From Streptomyces sp. A012304 (GTDB taxonomy: Bacteria; Actinomycetota; Actinomycetes; Streptomycetales; Streptomycetaceae), in NCBI RefSeq assembly GCF_026008495.1, contig NZ_BQUN01000095.1:22583-86582 (forward strand): a DNA stretch of 64,000 nt. Direction: 5' to 3'. Shown here in pieces: positions 1 through 8,221 of the stretch (positions are counted from its first letter, which is position 1; every line of letters starts with the position of its first letter). The notes below the pieces were generated by a model that was not told the DNA's origin, did no database searches, and saw only the letters and a program-made list of their open reading frames with translations. The translations under genes and the position numbers were made by a program.

Positions 1-1
1 G

Positions 2-118
2 GCGCCCGGACACAAGGACCCGCCGCCGAGCGCCGCAGCCGCGGCGACACCCGTCCGCCCCGTGGCCACCGCCGAGGTCGGCGGACGTGCGCCACCCCAC
101 CGCCCGCCGCAGGCCTGA
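2..118 (+). CDS. Possible 3' end of an upstream gene (partial)
   Basis: Frame 2 is open from the window edge to a TGA at 116-118 and encodes a 38-residue Pro/Ala-rich tail with no recognisable domain. Its composition resembles the disordered tails common on Streptomyces proteins. Because the rest of the gene lies outside the window and the region is GC-rich in every frame, this is only a possibility. Confidence 0.25.
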   Translation, partial: APGHKDPPPSAAAAATPVRPVATAEVGGRAPPHRPPQA

Positions 119-160
119 GCGCCCCACCTGCGTCACGGGCCCGGGCGGCGAGCCGCGCCG

Positions 161-228
161 AGCCCGGCGGCGTCCGGGCCGAATCCCTTCGCCCAGCCCG
201 GCGGCATCCGGCCCGAACCCCTTCGCCG
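161..228. repeat. Two 34-bp imperfect tandem copies
   Basis: Bases 161-194 and 195-228 are the same 34-base unit (beginning AGCCCGGCGG) with about four differences. It lies in non-coding DNA and has no evident function. Confidence 0.7.
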
Positions 229-500
229 AGGGCGGCGGGCGTGTGCCGGCCGCCCCACGCGCGCGGGACCGAGGGCCGCCCCCCGCCCGTCGGAAGGCCG
301 TATTCGCGCGGCGGCTGTGAAGGAACGCCCCTCCGGCGCACGAACGCCCTGCCGGCTTCGGCCCGTGGCCTCGCTGGAAGGTTGTGCCGCGTGGACATCG
401 GCATCACGACGCCCACATCCCATCGCGATGTACAGCGCGGTGGTCCGCAAGCCGTGATCCCCGGCGCGCGCCGGACGACGCCGAACGGATTCCGCGGAAA

Positions 501-531
501 TTGACGATCCTTCAATCCACCTGCGTAGACG
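501..531 (+). promoter_or_regulatory. Candidate housekeeping promoter
   Basis: TTGACG at 501-506 matches a -35 element. TAGACG at 526-531 is a fair -10, but the 19-base spacing is long. It would drive the solute-binding gene at 735 and perhaps conservon 1 through a leader of about 200 bases. Confidence 0.3.
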
Positions 532-734
532 TCCCTTTTCCAGGCCTGTCGGCAGGGTTCCGCATCACAATGCGGCAGCAGCACCTCACCCCAAGTGGTT
601 GTTCACTTGACTACCGGCGGTCACTCACGGTTGGCTCCGAGCCAGCGACAGCCTCCCGCCGGTGCACACCCTCGTCGTTCCGGCGGCGCTCGCCCCGTCC
701 TCCTGCTCTGCCGCACAGCGAGGTGCAGCCCCCC

Positions 735-1748
735 ATGAACACTCCCCTCCCCGCTTCCCGGTCGCGCGGTTCCTCCAGATCCGTGCCGCTCGCCGCGCTG
801 ACCGCGGTCTGCTGTCTGCTGCTCGCCGGCTGCTCCGGCGCCGCCGCGTCCGGCTCGGACGCGGACACGGCGGGCCGCTCGGGCGACCGGATGAAGGTCG
901 CCCTGGTCACGCACGGCGGGAAGGGCGACACCTTCTGGGAGCTGGTGCGCAAGGGCGCCGACGCGGCGGCCGCCAAGGACGGTGTCGAGCTGACCTACGC
1001 GAGCGACGCCGACGCCGCCGGGCAGGCCCAGCTGGTGCGGGACGCGATCCGCGACCAGGTCGACGGGATCGCGGTGACCCTGGCCAAGCCGCAGGCGATG
1101 AAGAGCGCGGTGGCCGAGGCCAGGGCGGCCGGCATACCCGTGGTCGGCCTCAACTCCGGTATCGACGCCTGGCGCCCGCTCGGCGTCATGGAGTACTTCG
1201 GCCAGGACGACAGCGTCGCCGGCCGTGCCGTCGGCGACCGGCTCGACGGCCTCGGCGCGCGGCACGCCCTGTGTGTCATCCACGAGCGGGGCAACGTCGC
1301 CCTGGAGGCGCGCTGCGCGGGCGTGAAGAAGTCGTTCGCCGGCGACACCGACATGCTCTACGTCGATGGAACCGACATGGACGCGACGACCACCGCCGTG
1401 ACGGACCGCCTCCGGCAGGACCCCGACATCGACGAGGTCGTCACCAACGGCGCCCAGTACGCGCTCGCCGCGGTGCGGGCCGTCGACACGGCGGGCAGCA
1501 AGGCCGAGGTCGCCACCTTCGACCTCAGCGCGGACCTGGTCGACGCGGTCCGCGACGGCCGCGTGCAGTTCGCGGTGGACCAGCAGCCGTATCTCCAGGG
1601 CTACCTCGCCGTGGACGGGCTCTGGCTGCACCGGACCAACGGCAATATCAGCGGCGGTGGTGTGGCCCCCGTCCTCACGGGCCCGGCCTTCGTCACGAAG
1701 GCCAACGTCGCCGAGGTGGCGCGTTTCGCCGCCGACGGAACCCGCTGA
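735..1748 (+). CDS. Sugar-type ABC solute-binding lipoprotein (Peripla_BP_4)
   Basis: A 337-aa secreted lipoprotein. The N-terminus has basic residues, a hydrophobic stretch and the lipobox LLAGC, so it should be acylated at that Cys and face the outside. The rest fits the periplasmic-binding-protein fold of the ribose/LacI type: it opens with MKVALVTHGGKGDTFW, followed by DQVDGIAVTLAKP and AAGIPVVGLNSG. The longer in-frame extension upstream lacks signal-peptide character, so the ATG at 735 is chosen. No sugar ABC permease or ATPase is nearby. The next gene, 83 bases downstream on the same strand, is the sensor kinase of conservon 1, so it may present a ligand to that sensor rather than feed a transporter. 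That role is inference; ligand unknown. Confidence 0.85.
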   Translation: MNTPLPASRSRGSSRSVPLAALTAVCCLLLAGCSGAAASGSDADTAGRSGDRMKVALVTHGGKGDTFWELVRKGADAAAAKDGVELTYASDADAAGQAQLVRDAIRDQVDGIAVTLAKPQAMKSAVAEARAAGIPVVGLNSGIDAWRPLGVMEYFGQDDSVAGRAVGDRLDGLGARHALCVIHERGNVALEARCAGVKKSFAGDTDMLYVDGTDMDATTTAVTDRLRQDPDIDEVVTNGAQYALAAVRAVDTAGSKAEVATFDLSADLVDAVRDGRVQFAVDQQPYLQGYLAVDGLWLHRTNGNISGGGVAPVLTGPAFVTKANVAEVARFAADGTR

Positions 1749-1831
1749 ACGGGCGGCCGACCGCTCTCCGTTCCTCCCCCGATCCCTCCGCTCCCCCGCC
1801 CCCACTCCCCGCTGATCGCCCTAGGACGACC

Positions 1832-4384
1832 ATGTCTCCACGGACAGGTGGCCGGCGCCGCCGTCTCGGCTCCATACGTCTCTCCCTGATCCTCCTGGCG
1901 CTGGTGCCCGGCGTCACCCTCACCGCCATGTGGGGCGTGACGACGATCCAGATGTTCTCGGAGGGGCTGCGGCTGCGCGAGCAGACCGAACTGAGCCGCT
2001 CGACCGGCGCCATGGGGACCGAGGCGACACTCGCGTTGCAGCAGGAGCGCAGCCTGTCGGCCGTATGGCTGGCCGACCCCCGCGGTTCCCGGGCCCCGCT
2101 GGAGGCGCAGCGGAAGGTGACGGACGCGGCCGTCGCCCGGCTGGTCTCCCGGGCGGACGACATCCAGCAGGCGCCCGCCCGCGTCCGCGACCGGCTGTAC
2201 TCGGTCGTGGCCTCCGTGGGCAGCCTGGAGTACTACCGGGGCCAGGTGGACGACCCCGTGCACATCACCGCCGCGCAGGCGCTGGACCAGTACACCTCGA
2301 TCATCGACGACCAGATCCACGCCTTCCACGAGCTGTCCCAGGTCGACGACGGCGACCTCACCTCGCAGGCCGGCCCGCTCGTCGGCCTGGAGCACACCGC
2401 CGAACTGGTCTCCGAGGAGGACCTGCACCTCACCCTGGCCGGGCCCGAGGGGCGGATGGACCAGAAGGAGTGGGCCGAGTTCGCGCAGACGGTGAACACC
2501 CGCCGCTGGCTCGTGCAGGACCAGGTCCTCCCCTCGCTCACCGGCGACGCGAGGACACAGACGGAAGAGATCCTGAACAGCCGGGAGTGGCATGCCCTGG
2601 AGGCCGTGGAGGACAAGGTGCTCGCGGCCCGGGCGAACCAGCGGGAGAACGGCGACATCCCGCTGCCGGACGTGCAGAAGGAGTGGCGGGCCGCGCTCAT
2701 CGAGGTCTCCGACCAGTACTCGGTCCTCATCCGCGAGCAGACCGCGGGGCTCCTCCAGCGCAGCGCGGACGAGGCGCGCGACCTGCTGGTCAAGGCCGGG
2801 GCGCTGAGCGCCGGCGGGCTGGTCGCCCTGCTGCTGTGCGTCGGCATGTCCTGGCGGATCACCCGCTCGCTCTCCCGGCGGCTGCGCGGGTTGCGGATGG
2901 CGACGCTGAGCCTCGCGCACGAACGGCTCCCGGACGTGGTCGCCCGGCTCGACCGGGGCGAGACCGTCGACGTGGACTCGGCGACCCCGCCGCTGGACTA
3001 CGGCGGCGACGAACTCGGCCAGGTGGCGCAGGCGTTCAACACGGCACAGCGCACCGCCGTGCACACCGCGGTGGAACTCGCCGACACCCGGCGCGGCTTC
3101 CAGAAGGTCATCCTGGGCATCGCCCGGCAGAGCCAGAACCTGGTCAACCTCCAGCTGAGCAAGCTCGACGCGCTGGAGCGCCGGCACCAGGACCCGGAGG
3201 TCCTCAAGGGCCTGTACGAACTGGACTCCGCCGCCAGTCAGTTGCGCCGGTACGAGGAGAACCTCGTCATCATCAGCGGCGGCCGGCCCGGACGCCGGTG
3301 GTCGGAGCCGGTGTCGCTGATCGACATCCTGCGCAGCGCCGTCGGTGAGGTCGCCGAGTACCAGCGGGTGGAGGTGCACGCCGACGAGGAGGTGGCGATC
3401 GCGCCGCCCGCCGTGGCGGACGTGATCCATCTGCTGGCCGAGCTGATCGACAACGCGACCTCCTACTCGCCGGCGCCGAACCCGGTCGGGGTGCGGGCCG
3501 CGATGGTGGCCAAGGGCCTGGCGATCGAGGTCGAGGACCGGGGCCTGGGCATGTCCGAGGAGGACTACGCCTCGTTCAACGCGCAGTTGGCGGTGGAGCC
3601 GAAGTTCGACGTGGTGGCGCTCGCCGACGACCTGCGGCTGGGCATGTTCGTGATCGCCCGGCTGGCCACCCGGCACGGCATCGCCGTGACGCTGCGCTCC
3701 TCGCCGTACGGCGGGACCACGGCGATCGTGCTGGTCCCGCACGACGTCGTGGTCCGCGAAACATCCGACGCAGCGCTCGCGGCGCTCCCGGCGGTCCCGC
3801 AGGAGGGCCCGCCGGACGACACGGCCGTCCCGCCGCAGCCCTCGTCGGCCGCGGAGGGCGGCGGCACGTCCGGCGCCGAGGCCGATGGCACATCCCTCGC
3901 GGAGGCCGGCGGTCCTTCCCTCGCGAAGGCCCGAGGTATGTCCCTCGCGGCCCCGGAGCACAGCAGGCCGGACGAGGCGCGGCACGCGGGCGTCGGCGAC
4001 GACACCTGCGGGGCCGGGCCGGGAGCGCCGGCCGGCGCGGGTGTCCGGGCGCGCGGGGCGACGGCGGCGACGGCCACGGCGGCACCCGCCCGCCCCGACG
4101 GCCTCGCCCCGCTGCCCCGCCGGATCCCGCAGACCAGCCTCGCCGACGAGCTGCGCGAGGAGCCCGCGCCGACCGAGGAGGACGGTTTCCCCGACGACTT
4201 CACTGCGGAGCGCGCGGCCTCTTCCCTCGCCGGTTTCCAGCGCGGCACGCTGCGGGCACGCGACGACGACGCCGACGAGCCGCCGTCCGCCCCCGAGGAG
4301 ACGGCCGCCGCGCCCGCCCCCGGCCCGCGGGTCACCGCCGCGGGCTCCGCCCAGACCCCGACACCGCCCGCCGACCGCTCATGA
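1832..4384 (+). CDS. cvnA: Conservon 1 sensor kinase-like protein (CvnA), nitrate-sensor/HAMP/HATPase
   Basis: An 850-aa membrane protein. One helix lies near residues 15-38, followed by an extracellular helical region of the nitrate/nitrite-sensing (NIT) type. A second helix is near 312-335, then HAMP, a dimerisation-like segment and a HATPase_c domain (N box ELIDNATSYSP near 536, G box DRGLGM). The C-terminal 200 residues are Ala/Pro/Glu-rich and probably disordered. Unusually, the segment that normally reads LDH in CvnA proteins is LDS here (Ser466), so a candidate phospho-acceptor His is missing; conservon 2 keeps it. The stop overlaps the next start (ATGA at 4381). CvnA proteins form membrane complexes with CvnB, C and D. 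Confidence 0.9.
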   Translation: MSPRTGGRRRRLGSIRLSLILLALVPGVTLTAMWGVTTIQMFSEGLRLREQTELSRSTGAMGTEATLALQQERSLSAVWLADPRGSRAPLEAQRKVTDAAVARLVSRADDIQQAPARVRDRLYSVVASVGSLEYYRGQVDDPVHITAAQALDQYTSIIDDQIHAFHELSQVDDGDLTSQAGPLVGLEHTAELVSEEDLHLTLAGPEGRMDQKEWAEFAQTVNTRRWLVQDQVLPSLTGDARTQTEEILNSREWHALEAVEDKVLAARANQRENGDIPLPDVQKEWRAALIEVSDQYSVLIREQTAGLLQRSADEARDLLVKAGALSAGGLVALLLCVGMSWRITRSLSRRLRGLRMATLSLAHERLPDVVARLDRGETVDVDSATPPLDYGGDELGQVAQAFNTAQRTAVHTAVELADTRRGFQKVILGIARQSQNLVNLQLSKLDALERRHQDPEVLKGLYELDSAASQLRRYEENLVIISGGRPGRRWSEPVSLIDILRSAVGEVAEYQRVEVHADEEVAIAPPAVADVIHLLAELIDNATSYSPAPNPVGVRAAMVAKGLAIEVEDRGLGMSEEDYASFNAQLAVEPKFDVVALADDLRLGMFVIARLATRHGIAVTLRSSPYGGTTAIVLVPHDVVVRETSDAALAALPAVPQEGPPDDTAVPPQPSSAAEGGGTSGAEADGTSLAEAGGPSLAKARGMSLAAPEHSRPDEARHAGVGDDTCGAGPGAPAGAGVRARGATAATATAAPARPDGLAPLPRRIPQTSLADELREEPAPTEEDGFPDDFTAERAASSLAGFQRGTLRARDDDADEPPSAPEETAAAPAPGPRVTAAGSAQTPTPPADRS

Positions 4385-4830
4385 AGGACACCGCCATGAC
4401 ACACTCCGTCCCCGCCACGAACACCCAGCTCGACCAGTTGCTCACCGGTCTGGTGGACCGGGTCGCCGACGTGCACCAGGCCGTCGTGCTCTCCGAGGAC
4501 GGGCTGGTGGTGAGCAAGTCCACCGGGTTCCCGCGCGAGGACGCCGAACGGCTCGCGGCGACCGCGTCCGGGCTGATGAGCCTCAGCAAGGGCGTCAGCA
4601 TGGACTTCCGCGGCGGCCCGGTGCGCCAGGCGCTCATCGAGATGGCGCGCAGCTACCTGATCCTCACCTCGGCCGGACCCGGCGCCCATCTCGTCGTGCT
4701 GACCGGCTCCAACGCGGACGTCGGCGTGGTGGCGTACCAGATGAACATGCTGGTGAAGAAGATCGGTGAGCACCTCAGCGCGGCGCCGCGGACCGGTGGC
4801 GGTCCCGCCGTGCGCACCCACGGCGGGTGA
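4381..4830 (+). CDS. cvnB: Conservon 1 roadblock/LC7 protein (CvnB)
   Basis: A 149-aa roadblock/LC7 protein, about the normal size. Typical features are TQLDQLLTGLVDRVADVHQAVVLSEDGLVV and the ATASGLMSLSKG segment. Roadblock proteins act with small GTPases as regulators, and in conservons CvnB is thought to work with the GTPase CvnD. The ATG at 4381 overlaps the kinase stop, so translation is probably coupled; ATG 4396 is an alternative start that would remove five residues. Confidence 0.9.
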   Translation: MKDTAMTHSVPATNTQLDQLLTGLVDRVADVHQAVVLSEDGLVVSKSTGFPREDAERLAATASGLMSLSKGVSMDFRGGPVRQALIEMARSYLILTSAGPGAHLVVLTGSNADVGVVAYQMNMLVKKIGEHLSAAPRTGGGPAVRTHGG

Positions 4831-4831
4831 G

Positions 4832-5188
4832 GTGACCGGAGACGACGAAGCCGGCCGGCTCGTCCGGCCCTTCACCCTCACCGGCGGGCGGACCCGGCCC
4901 AGCCGCGCCGACTTCACGCTCATCACGACGGTGACCGCGGTGGACCCGCCGCCCGAGCGGGCCGCGCGGCCGCAGCCGGAGCACATCCGGATCCTGCGGC
5001 TGTGCGCCCGGCCGGTCGCCGTGGCGGAGGTCGCGGCCCGGCTGGACCTACCGGTGAGCGTGGTCGTCATCATGCTCTGCGACCTGCTGGAGGCGGGCCT
5101 GATCACGGCCCGGCCGCCGCGTTCCGTCGCCGGGGCCCCGGATCTGGAGCTGCTGCAGAAAGTGAGGGACGGCCTTGGCCGCATCTGA
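4832..5188 (+). CDS. cvnC: Conservon 1 DUF742 protein (CvnC)
   Basis: A 118-aa DUF742 protein beginning at GTG 4832, one base after cvnB ends. It shows the family opening RLVRPFTLTGGRT and, in the second half, a winged-helix-like segment (EHIRILRLCARPVAVAEVAARLDLPVSVVVIMLCDLLEAGLI). It is the third gene of the conservon, predicted to be part of the CvnA-associated complex; its biochemical role is unknown. The upstream extension to 4766 lies inside cvnB and was not used. Confidence 0.88.
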   Translation: MTGDDEAGRLVRPFTLTGGRTRPSRADFTLITTVTAVDPPPERAARPQPEHIRILRLCARPVAVAEVAARLDLPVSVVVIMLCDLLEAGLITARPPRSVAGAPDLELLQKVRDGLGRI

Positions 5189-5759
5189 TGCCACCGCCGC
5201 CGGGACGCTCGCGGCGCCCGACGCGGTGAAGATCCTCGTCGCCGGCGGCTTCGGGGTCGGCAAGACCACCATGGTCGGATCGGTCAGTGAGATCCCGCCG
5301 CTGCGCACGGAGGAGCCGCTGACCGTGGCCGGGCTGGGCGTCGACGACCTGAGGGGCATCGAGGAGAAGCGGTCCACGACCGTGGCCCTCGACTTCGGGC
5401 GGATCACCATCGGCGACGATCTGGTGCTGTACCTCTTCGGCACCCCGGGGCAGCAGCGGTTCTGGTTCATGTGGAACGACCTGGCCGTCGGCGCGCTGGG
5501 GGCGGTGGTGCTGATCGACGTGCGCAGGCCGGAGTCGAGTTTCGCCGCGATCGACTTCTTCGAGCGGCGGGGCATCCCCTTCGTCGTCGCCGTCAACGGC
5601 TTCCACGGGCGACACCCCTATCCGGCGGAGGAGATCAGGGAGTCGCTGGCGCTGCCGACGGACGTTCCCGTGCTGCTGTGCGACGCGCGGGAGCGGGAGT
5701 CGTGCCGGGACGTGCTGATCGCGCTGATCGACCGGCTGATCGCGGACGTCGTGGCCTGA
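5175..5759 (+). CDS. cvnD: Conservon 1 small GTPase-like ATP/GTP-binding protein (CvnD)
   Basis: A 194-aa P-loop protein. Walker A reads GGFGVGKTT, followed by the family segment STTVALDFGRI, a DxxG-like LFGTPGQQRF and AVNGF in the base-recognition region. These are the features of the MglA-like CvnD GTPases. It starts at TTG 5175 inside cvnC (14-base overlap), so translation is probably coupled. It closes conservon 1 and converges with the ankyrin gene only 6 bases away. Confidence 0.9.
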   Translation: MAASDATAAGTLAAPDAVKILVAGGFGVGKTTMVGSVSEIPPLRTEEPLTVAGLGVDDLRGIEEKRSTTVALDFGRITIGDDLVLYLFGTPGQQRFWFMWNDLAVGALGAVVLIDVRRPESSFAAIDFFERRGIPFVVAVNGFHGRHPYPAEEIRESLALPTDVPVLLCDARERESCRDVLIALIDRLIADVVA

Positions 5760-5765
5760 GTCCGG

Positions 5766-6182
5766 TCAGCGGGCCCCCGCGGCGCGCAGGACGGCGGCCG
5801 TGCCCGGGTGCGGTCCGGCCAGCGCCCACTCCAGCGGCGTGCGGCCACTGCCGTGGTCCTCGCGGAGGTTGGGGTCGGCGCCGTGGTCGAGGAGGGCGCG
5901 GACGGTCTCGGTGTGGCCCCAGCAGGCGGCCGCGCACAGGGGTGTGCCCTCGGCGCCGGGGCCGGCGCTCTCGGCGTCGGGCGGGGCCCCGGCGGCGAGC
6001 AGCCTGCGGGCCAGGGCGGCCGAGCCGTTGACACTGGCCGTGTACAGCGGGGTGGTGCCGTCGCGGTCGGCCGCCGCGGGGTCGGCGCCGGTGCGCAGCA
6101 GCGCGTCGACGCGGGGCGCGTCGTCGCACAGCACCGCGCCGATCAGGCCCTGGGTGAGTTTCTTCTGCCGGCGTCTGTTCAC
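5766..6182 (-). CDS. Ankyrin-repeat protein
   Basis: A 138-aa soluble protein made almost entirely of ankyrin repeats: DALLRTGADPAAADRDGTTPLYTAS, ARRLLAAGAPPDAE, then GTPLCAAACWGHTETVRALLDHGADPN and a last repeat ending at the C-terminus. There is no signal peptide or enzyme domain, so it is probably a protein-binding scaffold. It starts at GTG 6182 and lies 37 bases downstream of the lyase-like gene on the same strand, so it is probably the last gene of that operon. Confidence 0.85.
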   Translation of the reverse strand: MNRRRQKKLTQGLIGAVLCDDAPRVDALLRTGADPAAADRDGTTPLYTASVNGSAALARRLLAAGAPPDAESAGPGAEGTPLCAAACWGHTETVRALLDHGADPNLREDHGSGRTPLEWALAGPHPGTAAVLRAAGAR

Positions 6183-6219
6183 AGGGCGGGACTCCGACCG
6201 GGCCGCCGGCGCGGCTCGT

Positions 6220-8211
6220 TCACCATTGCGCGAGCGCCGGCAGCAGTTCGGCCGCCGCGGTCACGTCCCCGGTCAGGGGGCGGTCGTCGAGTCCGGCGGG
6301 CAGTGCGGCGTCGGCCAGGGTGTAGGCGGGGGTCGGCGGCGGCGCCGGGTGCAGGCGCAACGCCCTCACGGCGGTGACGAGTTCGCAGGCGAGGACGGTG
6401 ACGTAGGCGTCCGTCGCGCGCAGGGTCTGCCGGGCGGCCTGCCCGGCGAAGCTGGCGGCCTCCTCCAGGCCGTGGGAGAGGACGGCGTGGCCGGTGGAGG
6501 CGGGCGCGGCGCACGCGCGCAGCTCCGCGAGCGCCGAGTTGGCGGTGTACTCCAGGATCATCGTGCCCGAGCTGCTCGCCGGGCCCGCGGCGAGGAACGC
6601 GGGCAGGCCGGTCAGCGCGGGGTCGCCGAGCGCCGTCAGCCGGGCGACGGACAGCTGGGCGGTCTGCAGCAGGGCGAGGTTAGCGGCCTCCAGGGCGAGC
6701 CCGAGGGGTGCGGCGAAGAAGCCGCCGTGGTGGTAGGCCGCGGTGCCGTCGGGGGCGACGAGGGGGTTCTCCGAGGGACAGTTGATCTCGACCTCGACGA
6801 CCTCGCGCAGCCGTTCGGAGGCGTCGAGGGCACAGCCGTGGACCTGGGGGAAGGCACGGAAGCCGTAGGGGTCCTGGATCCGGCGGCCGGGCCCGGACGG
6901 CCGGTCCGGCAGCCCGAGCAGCCGCCGCACCTCACCGGCCGCGCGGGCGGCTCCCGGGTAGGGCCGCAGGGCGTGCACGTCGGCGGCGTAGGCCTCCGAC
7001 GAACCGGAGACCCCGGCCAGCGACAGCGCGGCCACCACGTGCGTGGCCCGCAGGAGCCCGTCGAGCCGCTCCCGGCCGATCGCGGCCTGCGCGAGCACCA
7101 GAGCGTTGCTGCTGAGCAGCGCGAGCGCGTCACCGGGGAGGAGGGTGACGGGGGCGGGAAGACGCCCGGAGGAGACGTCGGGGCGCGGCCTCGACACCGG
7201 TGCGGGCTCCATCCGCCGACGGCGAGGACCGCTCCCCCGGGCGCCGGCCGGCGGCTCCACCGGGGTGACGGCCCCGTGCCCGGGCTCCTCGTCCGCCCGG
7301 TGCGGGCAGGAGGCGTCCCACGGCGGAACCGACCGCCCGTCGGTGGGGTCATCCGGGTGCGGCCCGCGCGAGGCGCCCGCCGGCCGCCCCTGCCGCAGGC
7401 CCGCCCACTGCTCGGGCGAGGCGTGCGTCGGCTCCCCGGGCCGTGGCTCGGTGCGCGGCCCGGCCGCGGCGTCCGTGAACCGCCCCGCCCCGGCACCGTC
7501 GGGCTCCTCGGAGGAGACGCCGTCCGGAGGGACTGACGGCACGTCGGTGGGCGGCCCGGGTGAGGTGTCCGGCGAGGGGACGGCGTCCCGCTGACCCGGT
7601 ACGGCGTCCGGCAGGTGCCCGGCCGCAGGGGCGGCCCGCGGTCCGGGCCCGGCCTCGTTCTCCGGTGCGGGTGGGGACAGCCAGGGGCGTTCGCCGATCA
7701 GGGTCAGGCCGGTCTGGGCCAGGGCCGTCAGGTCGCCGGTGCCTATCCCGCCGTACTCGTGGACGGCCGGGTGGACGCCGAGGCGGAGGGCCTCGGCGAG
7801 GGCGTCGATGAAGGCGGGCTGGATGCCGGAGCCGCCGGCGAGGAGCTGGTTGGCGCGGATCGCGAGCATCGCGCGGATCTGACGGGCGGGCAGCGGGGCG
7901 CCCGCGCCGCCCGCGTGGCTGCGCAGCAGCCGCAGGCCGTGGCCGGTCTCGTCGTCCTCGTCGACGGTGACCGAGCGGTGTGCGCCGACGCCGGTGCCAC
8001 GGCCGTAGAGCCGGCCGGCGGCGGCCAGCCGCTGGGCGGCGTGCCAGGAACGTAGGGCCCGCTCCCGGGCCCCGGGGTCCACGGCGGGCACGGCCGCGCC
8101 GTCGGCGAGCGCGATCAGCTCGCCGACGGTGAGGGTCGTTCCGTCCAGGACGACCCGGCCGGCCTCCGGGACGGGAGGCACCTGGGCCGCTCCCGGTGCT
8201 GTGGTGTCCAA
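6220..8211 (-). CDS. Divergent aromatic amino acid (histidine) ammonia-lyase-like protein
   Basis: 663 aa, against about 510 for normal histidine ammonia-lyases. Family landmarks are LYGRGTGVG near residue 69, LLRSHAGGAG, RAMLAIRANQLLAGGSG and PQVHGCALDASERL. The cofactor-forming Ala-Ser-Gly triad appears as Gly157-Thr158-Gly159 (EYGGIGTGDLTALA), so the usual MIO electrophile may not form. The NGT and QEDHVS regions are also altered. About 175 residues (near 178-352) rich in Pro, Gly and charged residues are inserted. It starts at TTG, 10 bases after the binding lipoprotein gene, so it is co-transcribed with it. It may be a regulatory or binding relative rather than an active lyase. Confidence 0.75.
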   Translation of the reverse strand: MDTTAPGAAQVPPVPEAGRVVLDGTTLTVGELIALADGAAVPAVDPGARERALRSWHAAQRLAAAGRLYGRGTGVGAHRSVTVDEDDETGHGLRLLRSHAGGAGAPLPARQIRAMLAIRANQLLAGGSGIQPAFIDALAEALRLGVHPAVHEYGGIGTGDLTALAQTGLTLIGERPWLSPPAPENEAGPGPRAAPAAGHLPDAVPGQRDAVPSPDTSPGPPTDVPSVPPDGVSSEEPDGAGAGRFTDAAAGPRTEPRPGEPTHASPEQWAGLRQGRPAGASRGPHPDDPTDGRSVPPWDASCPHRADEEPGHGAVTPVEPPAGARGSGPRRRRMEPAPVSRPRPDVSSGRLPAPVTLLPGDALALLSSNALVLAQAAIGRERLDGLLRATHVVAALSLAGVSGSSEAYAADVHALRPYPGAARAAGEVRRLLGLPDRPSGPGRRIQDPYGFRAFPQVHGCALDASERLREVVEVEINCPSENPLVAPDGTAAYHHGGFFAAPLGLALEAANLALLQTAQLSVARLTALGDPALTGLPAFLAAGPASSSGTMILEYTANSALAELRACAAPASTGHAVLSHGLEEAASFAGQAARQTLRATDAYVTVLACELVTAVRALRLHPAPPPTPAYTLADAALPAGLDDRPLTGDVTAAAELLPALAQW

Positions 8212-8221
8212 GCCGCGAACG

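Larger units (their letters stand above)
119..734. other. Non-coding leader region upstream of the solute-binding protein gene
   Basis: About 600 bases without a convincing gene. Open frames exist on both strands, but none has a good ribosome site, codon bias or recognisable product. The stretch holds a 34-bp tandem duplication (161-228) and a plausible promoter (501-531). The last 200 bases are less GC-rich, as expected for a promoter and untranslated leader. Confidence 0.6.

Noticed and set aside
1601..3985. A 794-codon open frame on the minus strand across the conservon 1 kinase
   Set aside because: Shadow of cvnA; no ribosome site or domain.
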